Source of the DNA: an uncultured beta proteobacterium
Lineage (GTDB): Bacteria > Pseudomonadota > Gammaproteobacteria > Burkholderiales > Burkholderiaceae_C
Length of the DNA: 64,000 nt
Direction of reading: 5' to 3'
NCBI GenBank assembly: GCA_903822435.1
Contig: CAIJPE010000241.1
Coordinates: 24,327-88,326, forward strand
Shown here in pieces: positions 38,789-48,105 of the stretch (its first letter is position 1; every line of letters starts with the position of its first letter). Under the pieces are notes generated by a model. That model worked only from the letters and a program-made list of their open reading frames with translations, ran no database searches and was not told where the DNA came from. Both the position numbers and the translations under genes were made by a program.

Positions 38789-39535
38789 ATGGTCATGAGC
38801 ATGGCGCATTGGCTCGGCGAAGGCGGGCGATTCTTCAACCCCCATGCCGTGGTGCGGGAGGTGCCGCTGATGGCCGGCGCGCACTGCGTGGTGATCGACA
38901 ATGCGCTGGCCGACCCCGCCGCCATGCGCCTGTGGGCTGCCACGCAGCCCTTTCTGCCGCCGGTCGGTTACCCGTATCCCGGCCTGGTGAGCGAGGTGCC
39001 CCAGGATCTCTCCCAGCGCGTGGCCGAGTGTTTCGCCGCCCATGCCCGCAGCGCGCTTCAGGGGCGACGCACGCTGGATGTCGCGGTGCGCCTGTCGCTC
39101 ATCACCACGCCGCCCGCGGAGCTCGCCCCCGTCCAGTGGCTGTGCCATCGCGACCGCTTCGTGCACGGTCGCCCCGACATCCTTTTTGCCGCCGGGGTGC
39201 TGTACCTCTTCGAAGACCCGGCGCTGGGCGGCACGAGCTTCTACCGGCCCCGCAAGCCGCCCGCCGAGACCGAGCAACTGGTGGCCGACAGCCAGGCGCT
39301 GGATGCCCATGCCTTCAGCGCCCGCCATGGCTGGCAGCCCGGGTACATGAACGGGAGCAACGCCCACTTCGAACGCGTGGCGCAGGTGCCGGCTGCGTGG
39401 AACCGCATGATCTTCTACGACGGCGGGCTGTTTCATTCCGCCGATGTCGGCGAGCCGGCGCGCATGAGCGCCGACGCCCTGCAGGGGCGGCTGACCCTCA
39501 ACAGCTTCATCACCTGCCGCAAGGCTGCGACCTGA
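38789..39535 (+). CDS. DUF6445-like family protein (2OG-oxygenase-like fold suspected)
   Basis: CHRDRFVHGRPDILFAAGVLYLFEDPALGGTSFYRPR and MIFYDGGLFHSADV; type of protein often found near tryptophan-halogenase-like genes. Confidence 0.7.
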   Translation: MVMSMAHWLGEGGRFFNPHAVVREVPLMAGAHCVVIDNALADPAAMRLWAATQPFLPPVGYPYPGLVSEVPQDLSQRVAECFAAHARSALQGRRTLDVAVRLSLITTPPAELAPVQWLCHRDRFVHGRPDILFAAGVLYLFEDPALGGTSFYRPRKPPAETEQLVADSQALDAHAFSARHGWQPGYMNGSNAHFERVAQVPAAWNRMIFYDGGLFHSADVGEPARMSADALQGRLTLNSFITCRKAAT

Positions 39536-39563
39536 GCGCCCGCGGCGGACGTTCCTGCACCCA

Positions 39564-40097
39564 TCAGCAGTCGTCGACGACTGCCTTGCTGGCGCCGGAG
39601 ATCTGCGCCTTGCAGCGGTCCGAAGCGCGGGCCTGGTCGCGCAAGGCCTGCTCCTTCATGCGCTTGGCCTCCTGCTCGCGGGCGGCGGCGAACTTCTTCG
39701 CGTTGTCCAGGTCGGCTTCCAGGCCGGGTGCCGCCTTCGGCCGCTCGATGGTGGCGCTGCGGTCGGTGCCCACCTTCAGGAAAGTGTAGAAGATCTCCTT
39801 GGCGCCGCTGGGCCACACCGCGGTGACGTCCGGCGTGCGGATGTTGTCGGTCTTGCCGTCGCTCTGGTAGGTGCGGGTCACCGGGGCCGTGCCGATGGGC
39901 TGGCCGCCCTCGAACAAGGTCGCGCCCTCGGGACTGGTGGTGTAGGTGAGCATGGCCGAGGTCGGCGGTGGGCCGCCGGCGCAGGCGGCCAGGCCCATGA
40001 CGGCGGCCAGTGCCGCCAGGCGGAGCATCGGGGTCAGTCGGTGCATCGGGGCGATCGACGAGGTCATGGACGGGTTGATCGACGGCTTGATGGACAT
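39564..40097 (-). CDS. Putative lipoprotein with PEGA-like segment
   Basis: Lipobox-like GLAACAGG; TTSPEGATLFEGGQPIGTAPV resembles PEGA domain; start codon uncertain among several ATGs. Confidence 0.7.
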   Translation of the reverse strand: MSIKPSINPSMTSSIAPMHRLTPMLRLAALAAVMGLAACAGGPPPTSAMLTYTTSPEGATLFEGGQPIGTAPVTRTYQSDGKTDNIRTPDVTAVWPSGAKEIFYTFLKVGTDRSATIERPKAAPGLEADLDNAKKFAAAREQEAKRMKEQALRDQARASDRCKAQISGASKAVVDDC

Positions 40098-40116
40098 TGG
40101 GTTCTCCCCAAAGTGG

Positions 40117-41637
40117 CTAGGCGGCCATGCGGCCGGGTGCGGCGCAGTTATCGGCGATGAAGCGGCTGTGCGTGGGCATGACTTCCACGCAGGCCTGGAT
40201 CACGCCTTCCACTTCGGCCAGGTACTCGGCAATCTCGGCTTCGGTCCGCAGGCCGGCCAGCGGGTGGCTCGACGCGGGCTGGATGCGCTGCCCGTGCAGC
40301 ACCTGCAGCCAGCTCAGCTTGGTGAACAACTCATTGCCTTCGCGGACCACGCGGCCATGGGCCTTGAACAGCGCGATGCGCTCGGCCAGGCTCTGCGGGA
40401 TCTCCATCTCGCGGCAGTAATTCCAGAACGGCGAATCGGTGCGCTCGGTGGCCTTGTAGTGCAGGATGATGAAGTCCCGCACCCACTCGTACTCCTGGCT
40501 CATGATGCGGTTGTACTGGTCGCGGTCGGCGGCGGCGAAGTCGGGCCCCGGGAACATCGTCAGCAGGTGCGCGATGCCCATTTGCACGAGGTGGATGCTG
40601 GTGGATTCCAGCGGCTCGATGAAGCCGCAGGCCAGGCCGATGGACACCACGTTCTTGTTCCACGCCTTCTTGCGCTTGCCCGTGACGAAGCGGATGGGCC
40701 GCGGGTCGGCCAGCGGGGCGCCATCCAGGTTGCCCAGCAGCACGGCCGTGGCTTCGTCTTCGCTGATGTACTTGCTGGAGAACACGTGGCCGTTGCCGAT
40801 GCGGTGCTGCAGCGGAATGCGCCACTGCCAGCCCGCCTGCCGGGCCGTGGAGCGCGTGTAGGGCGTGATCTCCTTGACCGATGCGCAGGGGACGGCCACC
40901 GCGCGGTCGCAGGGCAGCCAGTGCGACCAGTCTTCGTAGCCGGTCTTCAGCGCCCCTTCGATCAGCAGGGCGCGGAAGCCCGAGCAGTCGATGAAGAGCT
41001 CGCCCTCGATGCGCTGGCCCGACTGCAGCATGACCGAGGTGACGTGGCCATCGCCTTCGCGCGTGGCCACCTCGGTGATCTTGCCTTCGATGCGCTGCAC
41101 GCCCCGCGCTTCGCTGTAGCCGCGCAGGAACTTGGCATACAGCGAGGCATCGAAATGAAAGGCGTAAGCGATCTGCGACAGCGGCGAATTGGGCAGGTCC
41201 ATGCGGGGCCGCATGAATCGGTTCTGCGCACACGCCGCGGTGTTGATGGAGTAGTTCTCCAGCGGCCCGGCCTTGCCGGCCTGGTGCATCTTCAGCCAGT
41301 ACTGGTGGAAGTCGACCGTGGCGTTTTCCTGCCCGATCACGCCGAAGCCATGGATGTAGCGGTCGCCGAGCCGGGCCCAGTTGACGAACTCGATGCCGAG
41401 CTTGAAGGATCCCTGCGTCTGCTTGACGAACTCGTCTTCGTCGAAGTCGAGCAGCCGGTTGAACAGCGAGATCATCGGGATGGTGGCCTCGCCCACGCCG
41501 ATGGTTCCGATGTCGTCCGACTCCACCAGCGTGATCGGGTACTGCCCCTGGAGCACCTTCGCCAGGGCCGCTGCGGTCATCCAGCCGGATGTGCCGCCGC
41601 CGATGATCACCACGCGCAATTGCTGCTTCGTATCCAT
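40117..41637 (-). CDS. Flavin-dependent tryptophan halogenase family protein
   Basis: VVIIGGGTSGWMTAAALAKVL; GVGEATIP; SFKLGIEFVNW (lysine at catalytic position); GWQWRIPLQHR (WxWxIP); GLACGFIEPLESTSIHLVQ. Confidence 0.95.
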   Translation of the reverse strand: MDTKQQLRVVIIGGGTSGWMTAAALAKVLQGQYPITLVESDDIGTIGVGEATIPMISLFNRLLDFDEDEFVKQTQGSFKLGIEFVNWARLGDRYIHGFGVIGQENATVDFHQYWLKMHQAGKAGPLENYSINTAACAQNRFMRPRMDLPNSPLSQIAYAFHFDASLYAKFLRGYSEARGVQRIEGKITEVATREGDGHVTSVMLQSGQRIEGELFIDCSGFRALLIEGALKTGYEDWSHWLPCDRAVAVPCASVKEITPYTRSTARQAGWQWRIPLQHRIGNGHVFSSKYISEDEATAVLLGNLDGAPLADPRPIRFVTGKRKKAWNKNVVSIGLACGFIEPLESTSIHLVQMGIAHLLTMFPGPDFAAADRDQYNRIMSQEYEWVRDFIILHYKATERTDSPFWNYCREMEIPQSLAERIALFKAHGRVVREGNELFTKLSWLQVLHGQRIQPASSHPLAGLRTEAEIAEYLAEVEGVIQACVEVMPTHSRFIADNCAAPGRMAA

Positions 41638-41709
41638 GACGGTGGAAGGTGTGAGGCGTTGCCGGTAGAACGATTATGGGCAGGCACCCGGTCGGCTTGG
41701 CAAGCCCAA

Positions 41710-41748
41710 AATGAAAAGCCCCTCACCGACGGGCGTCGGCAAAGGGCT
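41710..41748 (-). terminator. Putative intrinsic terminator after the TonB receptor gene
   Basis: Minus strand AGCCCTTTGCCGAC-GCCC-GTCGGTGAGGGGCT hairpin followed by TTTCATTTT; 17 nt past the TonB stop. Confidence 0.6.
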
Positions 41749-41764
41749 CGGAGCGCTCGGGCCC

Positions 41765-44563
41765 TTACTGCAGCTTGTAGCTCAGCTTGAAGCCGTAGCT
41801 CGCACCGGTGTTGTTCTCGGTGTTGAGAGAGCCATCGGCCTTCAGTTCGCGGTAGGTCGGCTTGTTCAGGTTGTTGCCTTCGACGCGGAAGCCCAGGCCC
41901 TTCAGCGGACCTTCCTGGAACTCGTAGCCGATCTGCGCCGACACCCAGGAAGAGCCCTGGATGTTGATCAGCGCCGGGTAGCCCCCCACCGTGGTGTTGG
42001 TGACGCTGCCGACGTAATCGGAGCGGTAGTTGTCGGCCACGAAGGCGCTGAATCCATTGCGTTCGTAGTACAGCACCAGCTTGGCGTTCAGCTTGGACAG
42101 GCCAGGCAGCGGCATGCTCAAGCCGCCGCTGGGCACCTGCTGGTTGGGGTTCAGGCCGATCAGGTTGGGCAGCACGACCGAGCTCATCGTGTTGGAGTAA
42201 CTGGTCTCGATGCCGAAGCCGTTGAGCATCGGGGTCATCAGGTTGAACGGCAAGGACGCCGCCAGCTCGATGCCCTTCAAGTCCCCGCCGGTGCCGTTCA
42301 AGGTGGTGGTGAAGGTGCCGATCGTGCCGCCCGGCGGTACCGTCAGGCCCAGCGACTGCGCGTAGGACGCGAAGTCGAAGGCGGTGTTGGTGGCCGGCGT
42401 GATGTAGGTGTCCAGCTTCTTGTAGAACGCCGCCGCGCTGAAGTAGGCCTTGTTGCTGACGTACTTTTCATACGACAGGTCCAGCGCCGTGGCCTTGAAG
42501 GGCTTGAGGTTCGGGTTGCCCGCCGAGCCGACGAAGCGGCCGAAGGTGGCATTGGACGCATTGGTGTCCACCGCCGCCGCGAAGGAGTTGCGCATGTCGG
42601 TCAGGGTTGGCCGCGCGATCTGCTCGGACAGCCCCAAGCGCAGGAAGCTGCCGTTGCCGAAGTCGCCCTTCAGGTTGAGCGATGGCAACACGTCGGTGTA
42701 CTTGGTGCCGTCGGTCGTGAAGCCACCGGCCGGGTTGTTCAACGTCACCGCCGACGTCACCTGTGCGCGGTAGCCCGCCGAAGACTGGTCGGTGTTGACG
42801 ATCTGCGCGCCCACGCTGCCAGTGATCGGGATGCCCGCGTACTGGGTCTCCAGGTTGGCCTTGAGGTAGGCCGTGGTGACCTTCTCGGTCACCGTCCAGG
42901 ATTTCGACAGGATGTCGTCGTTGTACTTGCGGATCACCACCGCGCCCGGCCACAGGCTGGCTTGCGGATCGAAGGTGAGCAGGTTCAGGCCCGTGCCGCC
43001 GACGTTGTTCTGCACGTAGGCGCCGGCCGGCAACGGGATGCGGTCGTAGCCGCCGTTGGTGGCCGAGCCGAGCACGCCTTCGTCGGTGATGCGGTCCTTG
43101 CTGCGCTTGGAGAAGTTGCCGCCGAACTGAAGGTCGGTGAAGACGCTGCCCTCGGCGAGGTCACGGCGAAAGTCCAGGCGCACCGCATCGAGCTTGTCGG
43201 TGATGGTCGGGCCCTTGATGTAGCCGGCCTGCGGCACGGTGCGGCCGGCGTAGGGGCCGGTGGTGTACTGCACGCCGCTCCAGCCCGACTGGTCGCGCAC
43301 GGCGATCTGGGTGGGGTCGGTATAGGCCCCGGGGTTGCCCAAGGTGAACTGGGGTGTGCCTCCGCCATTCGTGAAGCTCAGGGTGTCGGCCGTGGTGATG
43401 CCGGCATAGGCCTCGATGTCCTTCTCGACGCGGGTTGCCTTGTTGTGGTTGAAGTCCAGCGACCCGGTCCAGGCGTCACCGAACTTGAGCTTGGACTTCC
43501 AGCCGGCCGACTCGATCTTGTCGTCGTCGAAGATGTTTTCGCTGTAGGCGATCAGGCCGCCCGGCGCGAGTTGGAAGGTGCCGCTCTGGACCACGCCGCC
43601 CACCACCGTGGCATTGGTGATGTCGCCGTTGTTGGTGCCGGCGTTGGCCTTCATCTTCTTCAGCGCCGTGTTGATCTTGGCGGAGTAGATGTCGATCTGG
43701 GTCGAGAAATTCTTGTTCGGCTTGTAGCTGAGGATCGCGGCCAGGCCGTCGCGCTTGTCGGTGTTGCGGTCGCTCTCGTAGCCCAGGCCGCCGCCGAAGG
43801 GGACGTTGATGCCGGTGACGGTGGTGCCGTCGGTCTTGGTGATGGTGGGGCTGTTGCCCCAGCTGCCATTCACCAGGGAGTTCGACGTGCCGTCGGCGTG
43901 CACGTAGCCCACCGCCACGCCCAGCTTGCGGTCGAGGAACTGGTCGATGTAGGTGAAGCTGTAGCGGTGGCCCTTGCCGGTGTCGGGCAGGCCCTGGCCG
44001 GTCTTGGTCTCGGCCGCCGTGGCGCCGATCACGCGCGAGCCGAAGGCCAGCGGGTCGATCAGCAGGTTGTCGATGGTGCCGGCCAGGCCGGCCGTCATCA
44101 GCGAGGCGTCGGAGGTCTTGTAGACGGTGGCGCCGGCGATCAGTTCGGCCGGGTACACGCTCAGGTCCACGCCGCGGCTGTCGCCCGTGCTGGTCTGTTC
44201 ACGCCCGTTGAGCAGGTAGCCGTTGAAGTCGGGGCCCAGGCCGCGGATGGTGACGTTCGTGGCGTTGCCGTTGCGGTCGCGCTGGGTGGTCACACCTGGC
44301 AGGCGGGCCAGCGATTCCGCGATGCTGGTGTCGGGCAGCTTGCCGATGTCTTCGGCCGAGATGGCTTCGACCACCCCGTCGGCGTTCTTCTTGACGCTGA
44401 TGGCGCTTTCGATGCCGCGGCGAATGCCCGTGACGGTGATCTGCTGCGCTGCGGGCGCGTCCTGGGCCAGGACCGTGCCCGAGGCAGACAACAAAGTGGC
44501 CACGGCAGCGGCCACCGGGGTGGCGCGCAGCCAGGGGCCGCGGGTGGAGGTCGGTTTCTTCAT
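41765..44563 (-). CDS. TonB-dependent receptor, probable maltodextrin/alpha-glucan importer
   Basis: Signal peptide; QITVTGIRRGIESAISVKKNADGVVEAISAEDIGKLPDTSIAESLARLPGVTTQRDRNGNATNVTIRGLGPDFN plug; ends YGFKLSYKLQ; next to halogenase and amylase. Confidence 0.94.
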   Translation of the reverse strand: MKKPTSTRGPWLRATPVAAAVATLLSASGTVLAQDAPAAQQITVTGIRRGIESAISVKKNADGVVEAISAEDIGKLPDTSIAESLARLPGVTTQRDRNGNATNVTIRGLGPDFNGYLLNGREQTSTGDSRGVDLSVYPAELIAGATVYKTSDASLMTAGLAGTIDNLLIDPLAFGSRVIGATAAETKTGQGLPDTGKGHRYSFTYIDQFLDRKLGVAVGYVHADGTSNSLVNGSWGNSPTITKTDGTTVTGINVPFGGGLGYESDRNTDKRDGLAAILSYKPNKNFSTQIDIYSAKINTALKKMKANAGTNNGDITNATVVGGVVQSGTFQLAPGGLIAYSENIFDDDKIESAGWKSKLKFGDAWTGSLDFNHNKATRVEKDIEAYAGITTADTLSFTNGGGTPQFTLGNPGAYTDPTQIAVRDQSGWSGVQYTTGPYAGRTVPQAGYIKGPTITDKLDAVRLDFRRDLAEGSVFTDLQFGGNFSKRSKDRITDEGVLGSATNGGYDRIPLPAGAYVQNNVGGTGLNLLTFDPQASLWPGAVVIRKYNDDILSKSWTVTEKVTTAYLKANLETQYAGIPITGSVGAQIVNTDQSSAGYRAQVTSAVTLNNPAGGFTTDGTKYTDVLPSLNLKGDFGNGSFLRLGLSEQIARPTLTDMRNSFAAAVDTNASNATFGRFVGSAGNPNLKPFKATALDLSYEKYVSNKAYFSAAAFYKKLDTYITPATNTAFDFASYAQSLGLTVPPGGTIGTFTTTLNGTGGDLKGIELAASLPFNLMTPMLNGFGIETSYSNTMSSVVLPNLIGLNPNQQVPSGGLSMPLPGLSKLNAKLVLYYERNGFSAFVADNYRSDYVGSVTNTTVGGYPALINIQGSSWVSAQIGYEFQEGPLKGLGFRVEGNNLNKPTYRELKADGSLNTENNTGASYGFKLSYKLQ

Positions 44564-44664
44564 GGGGTGGTGTCTCCAGGGACTCACGTGGGCAGGTTTA
44601 CCGCCGGCGCGGGCTGTGAGTGCCCACGCCGATCCGTCGATCGGGTTCGTTCAGCCCGCACTGT

Positions 44665-44677
44665 GTATCAAAACTAG
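44665..44677. promoter_or_regulatory. Degenerate HexR-like operator GTATCAAAACTAG
   Basis: Two outer-half mismatches to GTAGCAAAACTAC; 101 nt upstream of TonB receptor ATG. Confidence 0.35.
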
Positions 44678-44828
44678 ATTCTTCTGCTACCTGCGAAAAC
44701 CCTAGATCGGTGCGCCCATGAGCTCGGATTCGGGGCCTGCTTCACGGCTCTTCCTCTGGGAATGGCCGTGCTCGGCCGCATTACATGCACCAAGATCTGT
44801 GCGTGAAGGTCGTGCACTGCGAGAATTT

Positions 44829-44841
44829 GTAGCCAAACTAC
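44829..44841. promoter_or_regulatory. Putative HexR-like operator GTAGCCAAACTAC (within TTGTAGCCAAACTACATT)
   Basis: Exact GTAG-N5-CTAC with flanking T/A extending the palindrome; 86 nt upstream of the amylase ATG. Confidence 0.7.
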
Positions 44842-44927
44842 ATTGTCAAAAAAGCAACAGCCCGGCCCCGCAGAAACCCGGAGCCTGGCTTGGGATCGCG
44901 GCTTGCCCGGCCCAGAATCACGTCTCG

Positions 44928-47570
44928 ATGGAGCTTCATGCCTTCCGCCGCCGCGTTCGATGGGTGCTGTGTGCGGCCGTGTTGGCCGCTGTGCTGCCGG
45001 TACGCGCTGCCGGCTTGCGGCTGCACGTGCCGTCGCCCGACTGGCGCGACCAGGTCATCTATTTCGCGATGACCGACCGCTTTGCCGACGGCGACCCCAC
45101 CAACGACGACCAGGGCGCTGGCGAGTACAAGCCGGGCGAACTCGGCCGCTACAACGGCGGCGATCTGGCCGGCCTGCGGCAGCACCTGGACTACATCCGC
45201 GGCCTGGGGGCCACGGCACTGTGGATCACCCCGCCGGTGGCCAACCAGTGGGTGGACCCGGCCGGCACCTACACCGGCTTCCACGGCTACTGGGCCGAGA
45301 ACTTCATGCAGGTGGACAAGCACCTGGGTGAGCTGGCCGACTACCAGCGCCTGTCCGATGCCCTGCACCGCCGCGGCATGTACCTGGTGCAGGACATCGT
45401 CGTCAACCACACGGGCAACTACTTCGCCTACCGCGGCGGCTGGGATCCGGCGGACCCGGCCCGCTTCTACGACCCCCATGACGCATCGCCCCCGGTCCGG
45501 CGGCCCTCGCAGCCGCCTTTCGACCTGAACGACCCGCGCGATCCGGCCCAGCGGCGTGCCGGCATCTACCACTGGACACCGGATGTCCGCGACTACAACG
45601 ACCGCAACCAGGAGCTGAACTTCCAGATGTCGTCGCTGGACGACCTGAACACCGAGAACCCGCGGGTGCGCCAGGCGCTGCGCCGCAGCTACGGCTTCTG
45701 GATCCGCGAGGTGGGCGTCGACGCTTTCCGGGTCGACACCGCGTTCTACGTGCCGCCAGACTATTTCGCGGACTTCCTGGGTTCACGCGATCCCCAGGCC
45801 CCGGGCATGAACGAAGTGGCCCGGCGCACCGGGCGCCGGCAGTTCCTGGTCTTCGGCGAGGGCTTCGGCATCGACAAGCCCGGCCAGGACCAGCAGGCCC
45901 GCAAGATCGAGCGCTACATGACCGAGGACCGGGCAGGGCGGCCGCCGCGGGCGCTGATGCCGGGCATGCTGAACTTCCCGCTCTACGGAGCGCTGGGCGA
46001 CACCTTCGCCCGGGGCCGGCCGCCGGCCGAGCTGGCCGACCGCATCCAGCGGATGATGCGCATCCACGCCCGGCCGCACCTCATGCCCAGCTTCGTGGAC
46101 AACCACGACGTCGACCGCTTCCTGGCCGGTGGCAGCGAAGCCGGGTTGCGCCAGGCCCTGCTGGCGATCATGACCCTGCCGGGGATCCCGGTGATCTACT
46201 ACGGCACCGAGCAGGGCTTTCGCGAGCAGCGGGCCGCGATGTTCGCCGCCGGCTTCGGGTCGGGCGGCCGCGACCATTACGACACTTCCGCGCCGCTGTA
46301 CCGCACGGTGGCCGAACTCACGGCGCTGCGGCGCAGCCACCGGGTGTTCTCGCGTGGCAATCCCACCGTGCTGCACGCGAATGCAGCGCAACCGGGGGCC
46401 CTGGCCTGGCGCATGGCCCTGCCGACCCCGCAGGGCCGGCCGGCGCAGGGCGAGCAGGCCTTCGTCGTCTTCAACACCGGGCAGGACGAGGCGCTCTTGC
46501 CGCAACTCGAAACCGGCCTGCCGGCCGGCACGGTGCTGCAGGGTGTGTACGGCCTGGGTGGCCCACCTGCCGACCTCGTGGCTGGCCCGGGCGGCCGCAT
46601 CAGCCTGCGCCTGGCGCCCGGCAGCGGGCAAGTGTGGGTGGCCAGCGGCCGGCGCCAGACGCTCGCGCCCACGCCCTCGAAGCTCTCGGTCGACCCGCTG
46701 CCCGGCGAGCGCCTCGGTGGGGATTTCGAGGTGCGGGGCAGCGCCCGCGCCGTGACGCGGCCCCTGCTGGTGGTGGACGGCGACCTGTCCGAGGCGCGGC
46801 CGCTGGCGGTGTCCGACGCAGGCCGCTGGACAGCCACGGTCGATACCAGCCGCATGGTCGATCCCTCGGTGCGGCACACGCTCACGGTCTGGTCGGAGGG
46901 CGAGGCCGTGACCCCTGCGGTGGCTTTCGTGGTCCAGCGCGAGTGGCAGGCGGTGGCCGACGTCGAAGACCCCGCCGGCGACGACCGGGGGCCCGAGGGC
47001 CGCTACCGCTACCCGAGCGACAGTGGCTGGGGCGACAACCACCAGATGGACCTGCGACGGGTGCGCGTGGCCACCTCGGGCGGGGCTCTGCGCCTGGACT
47101 TGACCACCGCGGGGCTGACCGCCGCCTGGAACCCGCCCCAGGGCTTCGACCACGTGGTCTTCACGATCTACATCGAGCTGCCGGGCCTGCCGGGCGGCGA
47201 AACGGTGATGCCGCTGCAGAACGCCAGCCTGCCCGGCGGGATGCGCTGGCACCGGCGCCTGCGGGTGGGCGGGTGGTCGAACGCACTGCACGCCTCGGAC
47301 GGAGCTTCGGCCACGACCGAGGGGCGCTCGATGACGCCCGCGGCCCGGGTGGCGGTGGACCGCGCCACGAACTCCGTGAGCCTCGTGCTGCCGGCATCGG
47401 TGCTGCTGGGCTCGGCGTCGTTGTCGGGCACGCGAATCTACGTCACCACCTGGGACTACGACGGCGGCTACCGTGCGCTGGCACCGCAGGTGCAGCCTTT
47501 CGCGATGGGCGGTGGCGAGCCCGGTGACCCGCGCGTGATGGACGACAGCCCCATCATCGTCGTGCCCTGA
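44928..47570 (+). CDS. Secreted GH13 alpha-amylase with C-terminal glucodextranase-like domain
   Basis: Signal peptide; DQVIYFAMTDRFADGDPTND, VVNHTGNY, VDAFRVDTAFY, FVDNHDVDRF; C-terminal DPAGDDRGPEGRYRYPSDSGWGDNHQMDLRRVRV...DYDGGYRAL resembles the glucodextranase C-terminal module. Confidence 0.92.
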   Translation: MELHAFRRRVRWVLCAAVLAAVLPVRAAGLRLHVPSPDWRDQVIYFAMTDRFADGDPTNDDQGAGEYKPGELGRYNGGDLAGLRQHLDYIRGLGATALWITPPVANQWVDPAGTYTGFHGYWAENFMQVDKHLGELADYQRLSDALHRRGMYLVQDIVVNHTGNYFAYRGGWDPADPARFYDPHDASPPVRRPSQPPFDLNDPRDPAQRRAGIYHWTPDVRDYNDRNQELNFQMSSLDDLNTENPRVRQALRRSYGFWIREVGVDAFRVDTAFYVPPDYFADFLGSRDPQAPGMNEVARRTGRRQFLVFGEGFGIDKPGQDQQARKIERYMTEDRAGRPPRALMPGMLNFPLYGALGDTFARGRPPAELADRIQRMMRIHARPHLMPSFVDNHDVDRFLAGGSEAGLRQALLAIMTLPGIPVIYYGTEQGFREQRAAMFAAGFGSGGRDHYDTSAPLYRTVAELTALRRSHRVFSRGNPTVLHANAAQPGALAWRMALPTPQGRPAQGEQAFVVFNTGQDEALLPQLETGLPAGTVLQGVYGLGGPPADLVAGPGGRISLRLAPGSGQVWVASGRRQTLAPTPSKLSVDPLPGERLGGDFEVRGSARAVTRPLLVVDGDLSEARPLAVSDAGRWTATVDTSRMVDPSVRHTLTVWSEGEAVTPAVAFVVQREWQAVADVEDPAGDDRGPEGRYRYPSDSGWGDNHQMDLRRVRVATSGGALRLDLTTAGLTAAWNPPQGFDHVVFTIYIELPGLPGGETVMPLQNASLPGGMRWHRRLRVGGWSNALHASDGASATTEGRSMTPAARVAVDRATNSVSLVLPASVLLGSASLSGTRIYVTTWDYDGGYRALAPQVQPFAMGGGEPGDPRVMDDSPIIVVP

Positions 47571-47601
47571 GCGCGGCAGGCCGGCGCACAGGCAGAGCCC
47601 A

Positions 47602-47637
47602 CAAAGCAAAACGGCAGGTGCCGAAGCACCTGCCGTT
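47602..47637 (-). terminator. Strong intrinsic terminator with C(UUCG)G tetraloop
   Basis: Perfect 12-bp stem AACGGCAGGTGC/GCACCTGCCGTT around loop 47622-47625; minus strand reads TTCG loop followed by TTGCTTTGT. Confidence 0.75.
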
Positions 47638-47657
47638 CTGGCTGGAAGGCCGAAGAA

Positions 47658-47849
47658 TTACTTCTTGGCTTCTTCCTTCTTCATTTCGGCCTTGGCGGCC
47701 TTGGCCTTCTTGGCCTTCTTGGCCTTCATCGGGGCGCTGGCGGAGGCGGCGGGGGCGTCGGCCTTCATCGGGGCGCCACCGGCGTGCGAAGCGGCTTGGG
47801 CGCTGAAAGCGAAGGCGGTCAGGAGGAGGGCGCTGAGGATCTTGGTCAT
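47658..47849 (-). CDS. Small secreted Ala/Lys-rich protein
   Basis: 63 aa: MTKILSALLLTAFAFSAQAASHAGGAPMKADAPAASASAPMKAKKAKKAKAAKAEMKKEEAKK; signal peptide and adjacent terminator support it. Confidence 0.7.
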   Translation of the reverse strand: MTKILSALLLTAFAFSAQAASHAGGAPMKADAPAASASAPMKAKKAKKAKAAKAEMKKEEAKK

Positions 47850-48105
47850 GTGAATCTCTACAAAGGTTGATGCGGGAAGGGCATTTCAGGACGACCCGTG
47901 ATCCGGGTTGTCCCCAGTTCGTCGGTCAACCGGGGCAGCGCAACGACTCGTCGCACCAATACACCGGTTGACCCACAACGGCGCTGCGCAGATTCGGTTG
48001 ACAGGTTTTTGCAAGCCCGCGGCAAGGTCGCCGAAAGGCCTGCCCGCATCCGGCCCGCCCGGATCGGCGTACAGCCTTCACCAGCCCCACCGCTAACATC
48101 CCCCC

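Noticed and set aside
41711-44677. 988-aa plus-strand ORF opposite the TonB receptor
   Set aside because: Antisense shadow ORF caused by high GC; low-complexity Val/Gly/Ala/Asp/His composition and no family motif, while the minus frame is a clear TonB receptor.
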